From assembly GCA_001600615.1 (NCBI GenBank), contig BCKK01000004.1:62001-126000 (forward strand): a stretch of 64,000 nt of DNA. The letters are read 5' to 3'. Below, in pieces: positions 11,834 to 23,253 of the stretch. Source of the DNA: Dioszegia crocea. Lineage: Eukaryota > Basidiomycota > Tremellomycetes > Tremellales > Bulleribasidiaceae. Every line of letters begins with the position of its first letter. The stretch's first letter is position 1. Under the pieces are notes generated by a model. It searched no databases. It had not been told where the DNA came from and was given only the letters and a program-made list of their open reading frames with translations. Made by a program: the position numbers and the translations under genes.

Positions 11834-14735
11834 ATGACATCCTCGGCTATGGGTTCAACCCCTCAACAACCCCGTACACCAGGCGAAGGAGAATCAGCTG
11901 CAGCCAAAGCTGTACGAAGTCGAAGAGGCTGCTTTGAATGCAGAAAGCGCAAGATCAAGTGCGACGAGCGGAAGCCTCAGTGCGCCCTTTGTGAGAAGAG
12001 CGCTCGTGAGGTGGGTCCGCCCTGCGTGTGTTTAGGTCAGGCCTAATGCTGACAGGCAGTGCGAATGGCCTAAGCCTGGAGAGGTACATAAGAACAAGAA
12101 GAGGCGGTCAAATGGTCCTCGGTCGACATCTCGGGCGGTCAGTCAACCCCAAAGCGACGGAGCGCTCGACCTTGATGCTCTGTTCAACGGGAACCATAAT
12201 GGTGGTGAAGGCGAACAGAGCAGGGCGGAAGGACAAGAAGCATTCTCGCCGCTAGGACAAAGAAGCAGGACATCCTTCTCTGCAGTCGCTGGACCTGGTC
12301 CGAGCACCCTCGACAGAAGGCACAGCGCCAACACCGACATCCCCTCTGTCAATCCTACATCCTCTTTCGACATCCTACAACAGATCTTACCTGCTCATAT
12401 GTCGGTTCAGAACCCCACGATGGACCCTCAAACGCTCTTTGACCCATTCCATCATCCTCAGCATAACCACTACCCATTTATCCCCCAAAATGGGGACGAT
12501 CACGTCCATATCCCCCCACCCCGCAAACGGCGCAAACGCTCTTCTTCGTCTCCTGATCGACCGAGTCAGGATGAGTTCTCGGAGATACTACTCGCAGCAG
12601 ATAGACAAGCTGAGCTGATGGCTGATTCGTAAGTTGCCTACTGGACAAGGCGGGGCAAATGCTGATCTGGTCAGTGCGTTTCTAGCTCCCTACTTCCCTC
12701 GCGTGTAAGTTCTACTCACTCCAATCCTGATGCCCCCGCTGATGAGCACAGGAGCGACCGCCTAGTCATGCGCCACTACCTCCTACACAGCTCACGCATC
12801 ATCATGGCTTACGACTCTACTCGACACCCTTGGAATCCTTGGATCCTATTACACGCTCCTGCAGCATTCAAGAGTTTACCCGGGTAAGTCTTAGTCTGGG
12901 CTCTTGGTATCCTGCTGTAGTATACGCACTGGATAATGAGCTGACATCCCAGAGTCAATCTAGCGGAAGATGCACTACGTACTGCTCTTCTAGCGGTAGG
13001 AGGCGTACATTTGCGATATGGCGGAACGACGAAAGACGCACTTGGAGCGTGGAAAATCACACATCAGGCGAGGACGCAGGTTTGGTCTTTGGTCAAGCGG
13101 ACGTCGGTCTGGGAGGGGGATGAGAGGGATGAGAACCAGGAAGAAGAGCTTGATACGGTTCTCGCTGCTTTGCTAGGGTGCACGATCGCTAGTGTGAGTC
13201 TTTTCGCTCAGGCTCATTCTCACTTCTCTCTCAACCCCTTCTACAATCCTCGTCTTCGAGTCATCGTCAGCGGCCTCACCATCTGCCAATGATCATCAGG
13301 GACAATTGCGTATGCTGTCTCCGTCGAACATCAATACTTTTACTCAGATTTGCAAAAGTCTCATCATTGTTCGGCATTCATTGACCCTTCAGAGCTTGGC
13401 CGCAGACGATCTATGGCACGAATTCCTCATGTCCGTAATATCATTCCTCGATCGTCTAGGCGGTCCAGCATCCCTGCTACCTACCGGCCGACAGGACCGA
13501 ATGTCTCTTCGCCGATTCTGCCTGGAACAACTTGCGACAAGGGAGATATTCGGGTGTATGTCGACTGATCAATCGCCTCGGATCCTCACGCCGAATTTTG
13601 AGGCTTCGTTTTGCGGGATGGAGAGGTGGTCTGCGGAGGAAAAGGAATGGGAGAGTATCGATAAGATGTTTGGGATATCAAGATATACGGTTTGTATAAT
13701 CGCAAGGGTACGTCTGATTTGACTTACTCCACTCTTCGGCCTCGCTGTATAGGCCACGCTTCAGACAACGTCCTCTTCCTCATTATCATCCTCTTCCTCC
13801 TCCTCATTCACATTCTCAGCCTCAGCCTTTCCGGTGTACGCCCCTACCCCAGCTGAGAAGCCGAAATCAGTGATTGTTCAATCCCAGACTTCAGGACACA
13901 GCTGATCTTGTTAGGTCTGCCGATTACTCGCTGTAGTTCGCGAGAACGACTATCACCTCATCGAGGAGCCTGTTCAACCCAACCCAATCTCCGACCCATC
14001 TACAATCCAACTCCGTTTGCCTCCTAAAGCAATGGCCCGACTTACCCACACTCCTCAATCTGCCCGTCTATTCCCAGCCGTTCACGCACCATTCGAGACT
14101 CCCAATCATCCCATTTTCTCACCACCCGAATCTCTCTCCCCAACCCAGCGGGACAGAGCCCAAACTTCCAAAGACGCCAATGCCCTTTTACGCGACTTCA
14201 ACACTTGGGAATCGACATCGAGCTTCACTTTACCACACCCGCGCACTGCCGCAGGCGATCATGCTTATCGACATACCCTCAGGTTGAGAATGTTGAGGGA
14301 GGTGTTCAGGTTACCGAGGGAAGAAGAGAGGGTGCAAAGTGCCGTTAGGGCGATTATGGAGATTGCGAAAGAGGTATTGGCGTGGTATGGGCGAATCACA
14401 TGGTGAGCTATCTCAAGCCTCATATAAGGTGTGATCGCAAGAAGCTGACAAACAGGATGACTTGGCCTATTTTAGCTGCGGGTTTCAGTATGTTTCCTGG
14501 AGATCCATCACGCACTGCGGCGCTGGAAATGCTGTGCGAGTTTGAGTGAGCTCTTCCTCTCGACATCATTTGGCGATACCTAAAAGCTGACTCATTCAGA
14601 CCACATGCGTGCTTCGATAATGCTGCTGCGTGTAGGGCTTTACTGGAGTTTTGGAGATACAACGATGCGTCCGAAGGGGATCTATTGCCTACTGAGGTGT
14701 TTCGTAGGCTTGAATCTAGACCATTCTTGGATTGA
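11834..14735 (+). CDS. Zn(II)2Cys6 fungal transcription factor
   Basis: Nuclear DNA-binding regulator. The binuclear zinc cluster lies at about residues 33-61: CFECRKRKIKC, then CALCEKSAREC, the last Cys being created by splicing an intron that ends GACAGGCAG near 12058. This gives the standard C-x2-C-x6-C...C-x2-C-x6-C spacing. A basic linker follows (KPGEVHKNKKRR), then a Ser/Pro/His-rich region with a second basic patch PPPRKRRKR at about 12520. The C-terminal half reads like the fungal-specific regulatory domain, with FWRYNDASEGDLLP near the end. About nine introns. It faces the nitrilase gene across 76 bp, so it may control the catabolic genes to its left; that is inference from position. 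Confidence 0.87.
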
Positions 14736-14832
14736 AACTAGCCCAATGTATCAATGGATATCAGAAGAACATTATACGATATGACATACGAATTACAAAC
14801 AAGCTAAAACTAACAACGAATACAAAAACGGC

Positions 14833-16660
14833 TCAGTCAACGCGGAGAAACTCAGTCACCTGGGTCGCCACCTCAGTCACCTTTGTCGCCGCGTAGAATA
14901 AACCCCTTCGTAAACCTCTGAGAGGCAACTTGGCAATTCGTCGCTTCTCCGCCACAGGTGGAATGACCTGAATGTTCTCCGCCTCCGGCTTCTCAACCTC
15001 CTTAACCTCCTCGACCTCCTTGACCTCCTTGACCTCCTTGACCTCCTTGACCTCCTTGACCTCCTTGACCTCCTCGACCTTATCATCCTTCTTCTCGGGC
15101 ACCTCATCCTTCTCGAGCACCTTGATCTTCTTTTCACCAGACTGATCAGGCTCGTCATCGTCCGAGTCCTCTGGGGACTTGCGCTTCTTCTCCATTGGCG
15201 TACTAAGAAACATATCAGCCATTTATTCAAATAGAAGTCTTGTAGTTGAGTCAAACTTACCGCGTAGCCTCCCAATCCGCCATTGATTTACGCCGATTCT
15301 CCAACTCGGCAGCTTCCGCAGCATGTGCCGCAGCATTCGCTACCCTTCGATTCTCCACCTCGGCAACTCCTGCAGCATATGCCGCAGCATTCGCCGCCCG
15401 TTCCCTGGCCGCCGCCTGTAAGAAGGACCTTACACTGCTTTTGTCAGCTTTGATCAGGAAATCCACACAGCTCCTAACCGACTTACTACTTATCGTTCGA
15501 TAAGATGTGGTTTGCTGCAAAGATATGGGGGTGCGCCATGAGCGTAGTTGTGGTAAGTCGGAACTCGGGGTTTCGACAGAGCAGGCCAGAGACGACAGCC
15601 TGGAGAGCTCGCGAGTAGAAGGTGGGAATGATTGGCTCGGTGTATCCAGGCGAAGCGTACCCGGATTCTACGACAGCACGGGAGAAGGGTAACCTGTCCA
15701 GTCAGTATGGTTTAAGACATGACGGTTTGATGTCAGGCCCACTCACCGGAAACAGCACATCTCATAAATGGTACAGCCCATACTGAAACAATCGACCTTC
15801 ATGCCATATTGATCCCCACGCTGAACCTCCGGCGCGAGGTACTGGGTGGTCTACATCGTCAGCACAGCTAAGAGTAGAAGTTTCTTTTGCAATGACTCAC
15901 TCCCACCATTGATGAGGCCTGCTCAATTCCACTGAGACGCTTGGCGAAGCCAAAGTCGGAAAGTTTGAGGACATTGTCCCGGGAGATTATGGCTGTAAAG
16001 TCAGCGAGAGTGCTAGGCAGGTAGGAAGATATACTCACCGTTTCCGGACTTGATGTCCCGGTGGACAACTCCACATGAGTTGTGGAGATGATTGAGGCCA
16101 GCCGTCATCTGAGCGGCAACAGACCAAATGGCCATTTCGGGGAACAGCCTGCCAGAGAGCCACTGTTCGTGGATGTAAGTTGATAGGTCTTTACTACCCA
16201 ACTACATTGTCAGCGCAGACCATAGCTACAGAGATCGAACTTGAGTGGCGACTTACCTCCATCAGAATAAAAAAGGTATTGGATTCCGGGTCGTGCTCGC
16301 TGTCAAGGTACCCAACGATATTTTCGTGGGTGTGGGCAGCTTTATGGATGGCACTGAGCTTGTCAGTGTTGTCTCTAGCATATCGGACGACCAGTGGCAA
16401 ATACCATGCACTCACATTTCGGCTTCAATACGCTTGCGGTGCGAGGGATCGTTAGGCTTGTGTCGGATGACCTTACAGGCCACCTGGGCCTTGGATACAA
16501 TATGCTGTAAGGCGTGTACAGAGCCGAAGGCACCCTTCGCTATGAAGCGTTCGAATCGGTAATGAGGGGCGTACTTGGCGGGTAGGACGGGTCGGACGGG
16601 TACGACTTCGCCCTCCTCGCTAGAGCTGCTCGAGGTAAAGTCATCAGAAGCAAAGGACAT
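14833..16660 (-). CDS. Ser/Thr protein kinase with repetitive charged C-terminal tail
   Basis: Eukaryotic protein kinase. Visible motifs in order: glycine loop IAKGAFGSVHAL, the ATP-binding Lys in VACKVIRHK, catalytic loop VVHRDIKSGN, DFGFAK in place of the commoner DFG-L, activation segment TTQYLAPEVQ, and DCFSMGCTIYEM. The layout resembles NEK or related kinases but the subfamily is uncertain. After the kinase domain comes an alanine-rich, probably coiled-coil segment, and after a further intron a very acidic/basic tail with tandem Lys-Glu-Val repeats, ending TEVATQVTEFLRVD. The start chosen is MSFASDDF at 16660, followed by a Ser/Glu-rich stretch; an in-frame ATG at 16744 is possible but gives an atypical hydrophobic leader. 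It converges with the Zn2Cys6 gene (97 bp gap). Confidence 0.85.
14996..15079. repeat. 9-bp tandem repeat in kinase tail (Lys-Glu-Val codons)
   Basis: About nine near-perfect copies of ACCTCCTTG (plus strand) lie inside the last kinase exon. They encode repeated KEV/EEV triplets, so copy-number changes keep the reading frame. Copies near both ends differ at one base (TCG for TTG). Confidence 0.9.
15295..15402. repeat. 54-bp tandem duplication encoding an Ala-rich coiled segment
   Basis: The segment starting GATTCTCCA at 15295 is repeated from 15349 with a few substitutions. It encodes two copies of an 18-residue block ending VENRR / LENRR, rich in alanine, predicted helical. Confidence 0.75.
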
Positions 16661-16955
16661 GATGAGATGAGTGGGAGCAGGTATTGTTGAAGTTGACAAA
16701 GATGAAGCAAGAAGAAGAAGAAGTGAGAAAGGCAACGAGACCAAGTGGCGAGGGAATCATGACTGACATAGCTGAGGCGAGGCGGTGCGGTGCCTGACCT
16801 GTCTGCTGACCGAGCTCGAGCTCTGGCCATGGCCATGGGAAGAAAGTGGAGCTGTGAGACATCTCAGCCATCTATGCGGAGTTGAGTCGCGTCGTCGCGT
16901 CAGACTTGGTGTTAAGGTTATTGTTTAGTCCACGTCATGCCCAAATTCGCAGTTC

Positions 16956-16963
16956 TATATAAG
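16956..16963 (+). promoter_or_regulatory. TATA-like box upstream of RNA element A
   Basis: TATATAAG on the plus strand, followed by about 200 nt of C/T-rich sequence leading into element A. It lies about 300 bp from the divergent kinase start, so it plausibly drives a plus-strand transcript. Confidence 0.4.
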
Positions 16964-17172
16964 TCGAGCCCTTTCCCCCTCTTCCCACACTCTCTTGCCA
17001 CCCTCCCCCATTCCATCTTCTCCTTCCATTTCCCTTACCCCTTATGTACCTGTCCCTCTCACAGTAACTTGATCCTGATCATACCTCGGCGCCTCCATCC
17101 ATCCCATCTGGTCTCGCCACTCTCACCCTTCCACACTTCCATCTCCCTCCTCCCATGCTCTTGTTTTCTCTA

Positions 17173-17725
17173 TCGACACGGAGTTGCGATTCGGTCCCCC
17201 CCGCAGCTCGTCCGACCAGCCAGCGCCAGGCTGCTTGAAAATAAAGGGCTGAAAGGTTACCGGATAGGCGTTTACCTCCTACGCAAGGAGTAAAATTTGC
17301 GATGACGTCGGATTGCAACGACTTAAATCCACCCTGTCAGTCGGCTGGCTGTCAGGCGCTGTCCCGTACCAAGGACTCAAATAGGTCACTCCTGGTTGGA
17401 GTATAATAACCCCCGTCTACAGTGGGTATGGACGTTAACCACCCCGCCGTCTGTCGTGGGACGCAGACGCTAAACTCTTTTTCGATTGGCTTTGACACAG
17501 AGATGAAGAGGGAACACTGGTCTATTGTGTCAGGGATTGGGAGCCTCATTAGGGAGTCAACTCCGCCCCGCTGTGCGTCTGCGATCCGCCAGCCAAGATC
17601 GCAACCTTATCCCTCCTATAAATCTGGAAACTGCAGTTTCACGCTCTCAAGACTCAAGTTCAGATTGGCCCTGGCAGCTTTCCCTTCGGGGATAGTTGTC
17701 AGGGCCTTTTTTGTTGTCAAAATTT
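17173..17725 (+). ncRNA. Candidate structured RNA, copy A of a two-copy family
   Basis: A non-coding segment that aligns over its whole length with 21627-22229. Shared blocks in the same order are TCGACACGGAGTTGCG (17173-17188), CAGCTCGTCCG, a hairpin with a bulged C (stem CTCCT/AGGAG at 17276-17290, flanked by TTTA/TAAA), GGACGTTAA (17430-17438), CGTCTG, GACGCTAAACTCT (17466-17478), a 7-bp hairpin TGCGATC/GATCGCA (17580-17603), and a terminal stem-loop followed by six T. Stems persist while their sequences change, which points to RNA rather than protein. No long reading frame is shared by the copies. No known RNA class was recognised; transcription is not shown by sequence alone. Confidence 0.55.
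17669..17712 (+). terminator. Terminal stem-loop with TTCG loop plus T6, element A
   Basis: CCCTGGCAGC (17669-17678) pairs with GTTGTCAGGG (17695-17704) over ten pairs including two G-U. An inner stem TTTCCC/GGGATA with one mismatch is closed by a TTCG tetraloop at 17685-17688. After CC come six T (17707-17712), which suit RNA polymerase III termination. Confidence 0.55.
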
Positions 17726-20700
17726 CGTATGCACGTTTGATGTACGCTCTCTGAGGGTATGGCGAGAGGCCAGCGGTCTCTAACTGTTCAGATAGTGCAT
17801 GGTATAGGCTCGGCAGTCAAGGAGGGCATGTGCCACTAGTGCCGAAATTTCCGCCACTTTCAAATTCCAAACCTTAAGGTTCCTTTGGCTGCTGGCATCC
17901 TTTGGCATCCTTTACTCGTCTCGAATCATTGGTATACGCAGCGAGATCATCACAGGAGCTGTCTAGACTTTGCTCTGCTGACTATACGCTATACCGACAC
18001 GGTTTGACGCGTCGGGATGTGAGAAAAGCGGGCTGAATGGCAAGTTGATCAACCCCTCACAACCCCTCTTGAACCCGTCCGATCTACGACCCCATCTTAC
18101 TACTCATACACTGATTTCACCTCATAATCAGGCCTTCGTATATATGTTACAGTGCTGATAGCCCAGACCTGCTTGCGCAAGCTGAACACGTCTCGAGCAA
18201 CGCCGAGCGCGGCCGCTAAAGTCTGATTCAAGTCATGCGTCAAATTGTTGTCGACTCGCCGCCATCTCAAGCTAATCATTCCAGAAGTCCAAGGCCAGCG
18301 GAGACGATGGTAATGATTAGGATGTGAGCCCGCGGCAGATATAGCCAAGGATGAGTTCGGAGCGAAGGGCCTGTTTGCGGAATCGTGAGTCTCGTTTCGA
18401 ATTTCTGCGGCGGAAGATTTCGAGAAGTCAAGAGTACTGGAGACACTGCGCGCTGTGAGGGAATCGGTCTGCGCGGCGCCAAATATCCCAGGGGGTTTAT
18501 GAAGGGCCTAGCTATTCGACATACGAGGGGATCAAGGCTGATTTTCCACAGATCATCTATTCTGAAGGATTTCCTGAATGTCCCCCCTTTCCGCCCTTGA
18601 ACGACTCACCCACCCGTAACCCCACCATGCTCCACTCCCACCTTTCACCCACCCCATATATTGTCATCCCTACTATCTATACTATCCCCACCATCCTCGC
18701 CTAGGTCCTAAACCCTCAGTCCGCAGCGAATGGTCCACCCACCCACTCGAGTCCGCCATGGTGCATCATCGCATCTTACCCACTCCCACCTCGATTAACT
18801 GCATTGTCGCTTTATCTCCAACCATCGTAGCCGAAGTATCAATTACCATCCAGATCAGGCTCTCACCTAATTCATCTCGGCCTCGACTATAGCTCCCCGC
18901 TCGTCGCGTCGTCCCCACTTCTCAATCACATTCGCGCGTTTGTGAGATCTTCGGGGCAAGTTTCAAGGTGTACAGCTAGGAGAGGTGACATGAAGGCTGG
19001 TATGAACATCAAGGGACGGCAGTGCGATTACATGGTCTCCGAGGGATTGATTGGGATCGGGTGGGGGTGGGGGAGCATGTTGAGCTATTGCGAGTGTACC
19101 TTTTTGAGTGGGAATGCGCTTTGATCCAATGGCTAGCTCTTCCTGGGGGGAGAGGTATCAAGACCTCTATGGTCTGTCTAAGAGGACTCAAGAAGAGTCA
19201 AGCAAGATACGAGTCGGAAATCCTCACCCGTTCCCCCAGACCCCACTCACACTCTCCAATCTCACAACGCGCTCGCGGATCAGATCCCATACACTGGCTA
19301 TACATATTTGGAAGGAGTAGGTCGGGTATACAAGGGAACTTGCGTAGCCCGAGAGGCACGGGCGAGCTCGATCTGACAGCGGAATCTTTGAAGCGAGAAA
19401 AATGACTTCTTTGGCACACTGCTGACTTGTATAGAGTATCCGTTACCGTCAATAACTCCACGCAGGCTTACTCTGAGATAACCAACATATCCCACTGCCA
19501 ATATATCCCACTGCGGTCAACTACCGCCACTTAACACCTCCCGCTCGTACCAATCTCCCTCGCTCTCCTCTCTACCGATACCTCTGGCGGGCAAAGTGGT
19601 CTATGCCCATACACATTCACCGCCATACCCCCTTCGGCTCAGCCAGGGTCTCGTCTTGAGGGGTACGACGGGTATATCGTCCCAGTAGAAACAAAGGGAT
19701 TGGGATGATGCTACTGCGACCGACTATCCTGATCGGGCGAGATCAGGGCTCGGAGGATGGATGTTTGGTGGAGACACACGCAAGGTTGGTCGTTCGAGGG
19801 ATCTTTCGAAAGCTCAAAGGGTGTATCGCTGATATCGACAGTAACATTCGTGACTGCGACTGCAGCAAAACATCTCATTCCTGCCAACCCGAAATCCCAC
19901 TACGTCCACTATCGCCTCTCATCCAAGTCATGATCGAACTCATCTCCTCTTCTCGTCCCATCTACATCAACCTTCAACCGAGCAATATCCACGCTTCGCC
20001 CGGTCGACTATGGTCCAGGTCCGTTGCACGTCGGAAACACCCACCATCGGTGATACTGCCGAGATTAGTGGTGGTCAAACACGGCATGAAGATGAGGCGA
20101 GGGAGGCGCGAGGTGATCTGGCGCTTTGAGGTTGGATTATCGGACTAGTGGGCGGTTGAGCAATTGTGAGTACTGGTGCGTTTTCGGTTTGTGTTGGTAT
20201 TTGCTCCGATCCGGTCTGGGGACTAGCTCTATGTTGTAATGAGAGGGCAGTCGGACCATGAAGGATTATCGGCTGATAGCTATGCCTTGATCTGATGAGA
20301 GTCTCAGCTGATCGTCCCAGACATCATCATGCAGCATGAATCCCCTCAGATTATGATCTACACTCTTGCTCCCATTTTCCGAATTCCGGTCCTGGTGTCG
20401 CTGACTATCACTGACCAGGTCCTAAGTAGTTTTCGTCGTGCAGTGTAGCGCCGCTGTACATGGTCATGATCTGCGACTGCGACGCACTCACCAGGGCTTG
20501 TTCAGTTGGACCCTCTCTCGGAATTGACGACTGAGGGCTTCATGATTGGTCTTACTCATAGCCGGGCATGCTACTTGCACAGGACGTAGGCTGCTAATCA
20601 AAAAAAAAAGCGGCAAGCTCATATATCTACCCGCCGATCTGTGGAGAAATGCTGGAATTCCAGTTGATTGAGTAGGACACTACATGACTGTACAATTTAC

Positions 20701-21626
20701 TCATGCACGACGTATGTCCGGGCCGAATCTGAAAACCTACTTTTTGTCAATTTGGTACGTGGTGCGGTGGGGATATTGACAAGAACAGAGATCAAGCAAG
20801 CGACGTTAACTACCTGCCTTATACTGGGAAAATTGCCACCATCTGGAATGGCAGTTGTGGTATTGTCGTGATGACTGCGCAGTGGTGCATGAAGATGAGC
20901 TCTTGTCTCTTGGAGATAGGCGTACACTGGATCACGCTGGCTCTCACACATCACCCTCATGGACGATCAAGCGCTGCCCACGGCCGGTACTGCCAAGCTG
21001 AGATTAGTCAAGACTAGGCAGCCCTCAACGTATACTGACACTAGGTGAGCCAGGACATCTAATACATGACCTCTCACTGATCAGCTTCGACCACAGACTC
21101 TCCGACAACCAGACCTGACGGTCAGGACCCAGCACCACAAGTTCTTGAATCATGACTGCAGACGACATCTATGAGGGACTGCTTCGGGCGGTCCTGCCCT
21201 GCATCTTTCCTTTCCCTTACTCCTCTTTCGACTGTAGCTCATTCTAGCTTCCCTCGTGCGCGAACGCTGGGCATACTCAGGCATATGACGGTACTGTCAA
21301 CAGTGTCAGACCACCAATTTCCAGCTGGATTGAGTTTGATTATGCTTGAGGTCGCGCCACATCACTCGACGCTAACATATGCCGGCTAACTTTTATCATA
21401 GCCTTACTGGGCTGGGCTGCTCATACTGGCCTCTGTACCACTTCGACGCCTCAACAACATACATAACAGCCACCACTCACTGGCCGGCCGCCCGCGCACA
21501 AATCGCCACACTCAGCGGACATGCTCCCGAACTCCGAGATCCGGTGCCGTAATATTTCGCCACCCAACTCTAAATTCAACCCACACCTCTGTCTCTCTTC
21601 ACATTGTCCTCATCCTGCTTATGTCC
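17726..21626. other. Gene-poor region between the two RNA elements
   Basis: These 3.9 kb hold no supported gene. Open frames are short, show no recognisable family and lack coherent splicing. Visible features are C-rich tracts (about 18590-18800), a short direct repeat GGCATCCTTT twice near 17894-17915, G-rich tracts near 19055-19080, and A10 at about 20600. No transposase, reverse transcriptase or integrase motif was seen. Confidence 0.5.
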
Positions 21627-22229
21627 TCGACACGGAGTTGCGGCGTGGTCCAACCCTCAGCTCGTCCGTCAACCCAGATGCCAGGGTCGGTAAAAAACGG
21701 ACGTAGTCATAGGCATTACCTCCGCTGCGATGGAGTAAAAATCGCTGAAACTTTAATTGGGAAACGTCGATGGCAAGACTCAAAAAGATGACTGGCAAAG
21801 GCAGTCCCGCTGTGGTAGGGCTGTCTGGCAGGAGGGCTCCCGGCTAGCCAGCATCAGCTCTTCTTTACGAGAAGTCAAAGAGGTAGCTCCTGGTGGGAGG
21901 ATAACTTACCCGTCTGCAGAGGACCTGGACGTTAATCCGTCCTCCGTCTGTCTTTGGAACATGGACGCTAAACTCTCATTTGTTTAAATGCCGAGCCTTT
22001 GCGGCAGGCTGAGGTCTCGTGTTCCTTGTGTTACGACCTCAGCTAGCCGGGTATGGGGATAAGGGATGTGAGCCACAGGGCACATCTGCTCTCTAGCGTT
22101 GGCGATCCGTTGGCTAGATCGTCGTTCCCACCCAATCATCATTGCTTCTGTCTGAACTAGATTACCATCCGCACCCATTTGCCCAGCACAGCTTCACAGT
22201 TGTGCTGGGTTTTTTGCTGCCAAAATTTT
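21627..22229 (+). ncRNA. Candidate structured RNA, copy B of a two-copy family
   Basis: Homologue of 17173-17725 in the same orientation, starting with the identical block TCGACACGGAGTTGCG (21627-21642). Conserved in order: CAGCTCGTCCG, hairpin CTCC/GGAG with a bulged C and flanking TTA/TAA (21716-21738), GGACGTTAA (21927-21935), GACGCTAAACTCT (21964-21976), hairpin GGCGATC/GATCGTC (22101-22123) and the terminal stem-loop with T6. Both copies stop resembling each other just after a shared CAAAATTT (22222-22228 here). Copy B is about 50 nt longer, mostly in the region before 21880. Its own TATA box was not found. Confidence 0.55.
22182..22215 (+). terminator. Terminal stem-loop plus T6, element B
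   Basis: CCCAGCACAGC (22182-22192) pairs with GTTGTGCTGGG (22199-22209) over eleven pairs including one G-U, with loop TTCACA. Six T follow directly (22210-22215). Relative to copy A, pair 4 changes from T-A to A-T and later pairs change from G-U to C-G, that is, compensatory changes. Confidence 0.55.
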
Positions 22230-22371
22230 AGATGATTCACTAGTAAGTCCAAGACCTGATGACTACGAACATCTACAAGCGTGCGCGGGGCTTAGAAGAG
22301 GACGCGATAGTGCGCGAGCAAAGATCGCCTTATCCTGGGCTACGTGAAAGGCTGATGAGTTCAGGCTTCTG

Positions 22372-23215
22372 ATGAGTCCGAGCTCAGGCAGCTCAACCGA
22401 TCTTAGCTCTCCGCACGGTGAGTCTTCAAGCTTCTTCGCGCACGTCCCTCTCGTATTTCCCCTTCATCATTTTCGACTCTTTTTATTCCTCTTCCTCCCT
22501 TTACCTCTCATCCTCGCCATATACAAGTCCTCTCCTTTAGGCACGATATCCCCCTCTGTATCAAAACTTGACCTACTTCGTTGGCTGATGCCGATAGTTC
22601 TCCCGCCTGGGAGTCTTCAGAAGAGCGGCGTGGCGCATGAGGGGTCAAAGCGGCGGATGTTGGAGGGATGAGGGTGATGGATGGCTGCCTGGCTACCTGA
22701 GGCTGCTTCATGGTCAGTTACGATTTGCGCGAACATTGACGAGCTCAAAGCTGACAAGATAGGATGGCGCGCCCGATCTCGTCTGTGGACTTCGGTATGT
22801 CTTCTGGCGGATTTGATCAGTAAAGGCGCGGAATTGGAGTCGCAGGGAGGATCCAAGTGAGTTACCACGTTCACATGATGAATCCTGTGGGTACGCTGAA
22901 GCTGACTTGTGTAGATCTCGATTCTCAGGCGTGTTCTTGAGCCAATTAACACGCACTGCGGCTCGAGGGATGCTTTGCTCAATTCAGTGAGTTGGGCAAG
23001 AAGACGTCAGGATTGTAAACCGTGTCATAGCTCACACCTGCAGCTGAAAGTGCCGTCATATCTATGTGAGTTACCAAGTTCGGGTGGTCTAGCCTATGAA
23101 ACTCATAACTGACCTGAGTAGATAGTCCAACCACCCGCATGCAATGTCTAGTCATTTACAGTGCATAATGTCCTTGACCCATAAGCTACAGCTGGAAAAT
23201 GTCCAATGATCCCAA
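22372..23215 (+). other. Possible spliced transcript or decayed gene
   Basis: The segment carries a series of plausible donors (GTGAGT at 22418, 22857, 22989 and 23065; GTCAGT at 22713; GTATGT near 22795) and branch/acceptor pairs (GCTGACAAGATAG, GCTGACTTGTGTAG, ACTGACCTGAGTAG), as in real genes of this window. However, no set of exons that I tried gives one continuous reading frame from the ATG at 22372. It may be a spliced non-coding RNA or a degenerate gene. No product is assigned. Confidence 0.25.
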
Positions 23216-23253
23216 GAAAGCGCCCCATATCACACCTCAAAGAGTCCTAGTCT

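Noticed and set aside
14833..15222. Separate small gene starting MADMFLSTPMEKKRK
   Set aside because: A canonical intron joins the upstream kinase exon (EATR) to TPMEKKRK in frame, and the ATG lies within that intron, so it is read as the kinase tail.
16937..17293. 119-codon plus-strand open frame overlapping the start of element A
   Set aside because: It is a C/T-rich leader translated as Pro/Ser/Leu-rich text, with no family and no counterpart in copy B.
17405..17420. AATAACCCCCGTC in element A as a telomerase RNA template
   Set aside because: The match to a TTAGGG-type repeat is short and is not preserved in copy B (ACTTACCCGTC).
19705..20148. 147-codon open frame in the gene-poor region
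   Set aside because: No recognisable domain, no conserved partner and no supporting splice structure; chance open frame is as likely.
17173..22229. The two RNA-like elements read as LTRs of a retrotransposon
   Set aside because: The spacer has no reverse transcriptase, integrase or gag-like frame, ends lack TG...CA with target duplication, and stem-preserving changes fit RNA selection better. Not fully excluded.
22369..22379. CTGATGAGTCC resembles the hammerhead ribozyme core
   Set aside because: No GAAA strand and no closing stems follow at the needed spacing; CTGATGAG-like strings are also common near branch sites in this genome.
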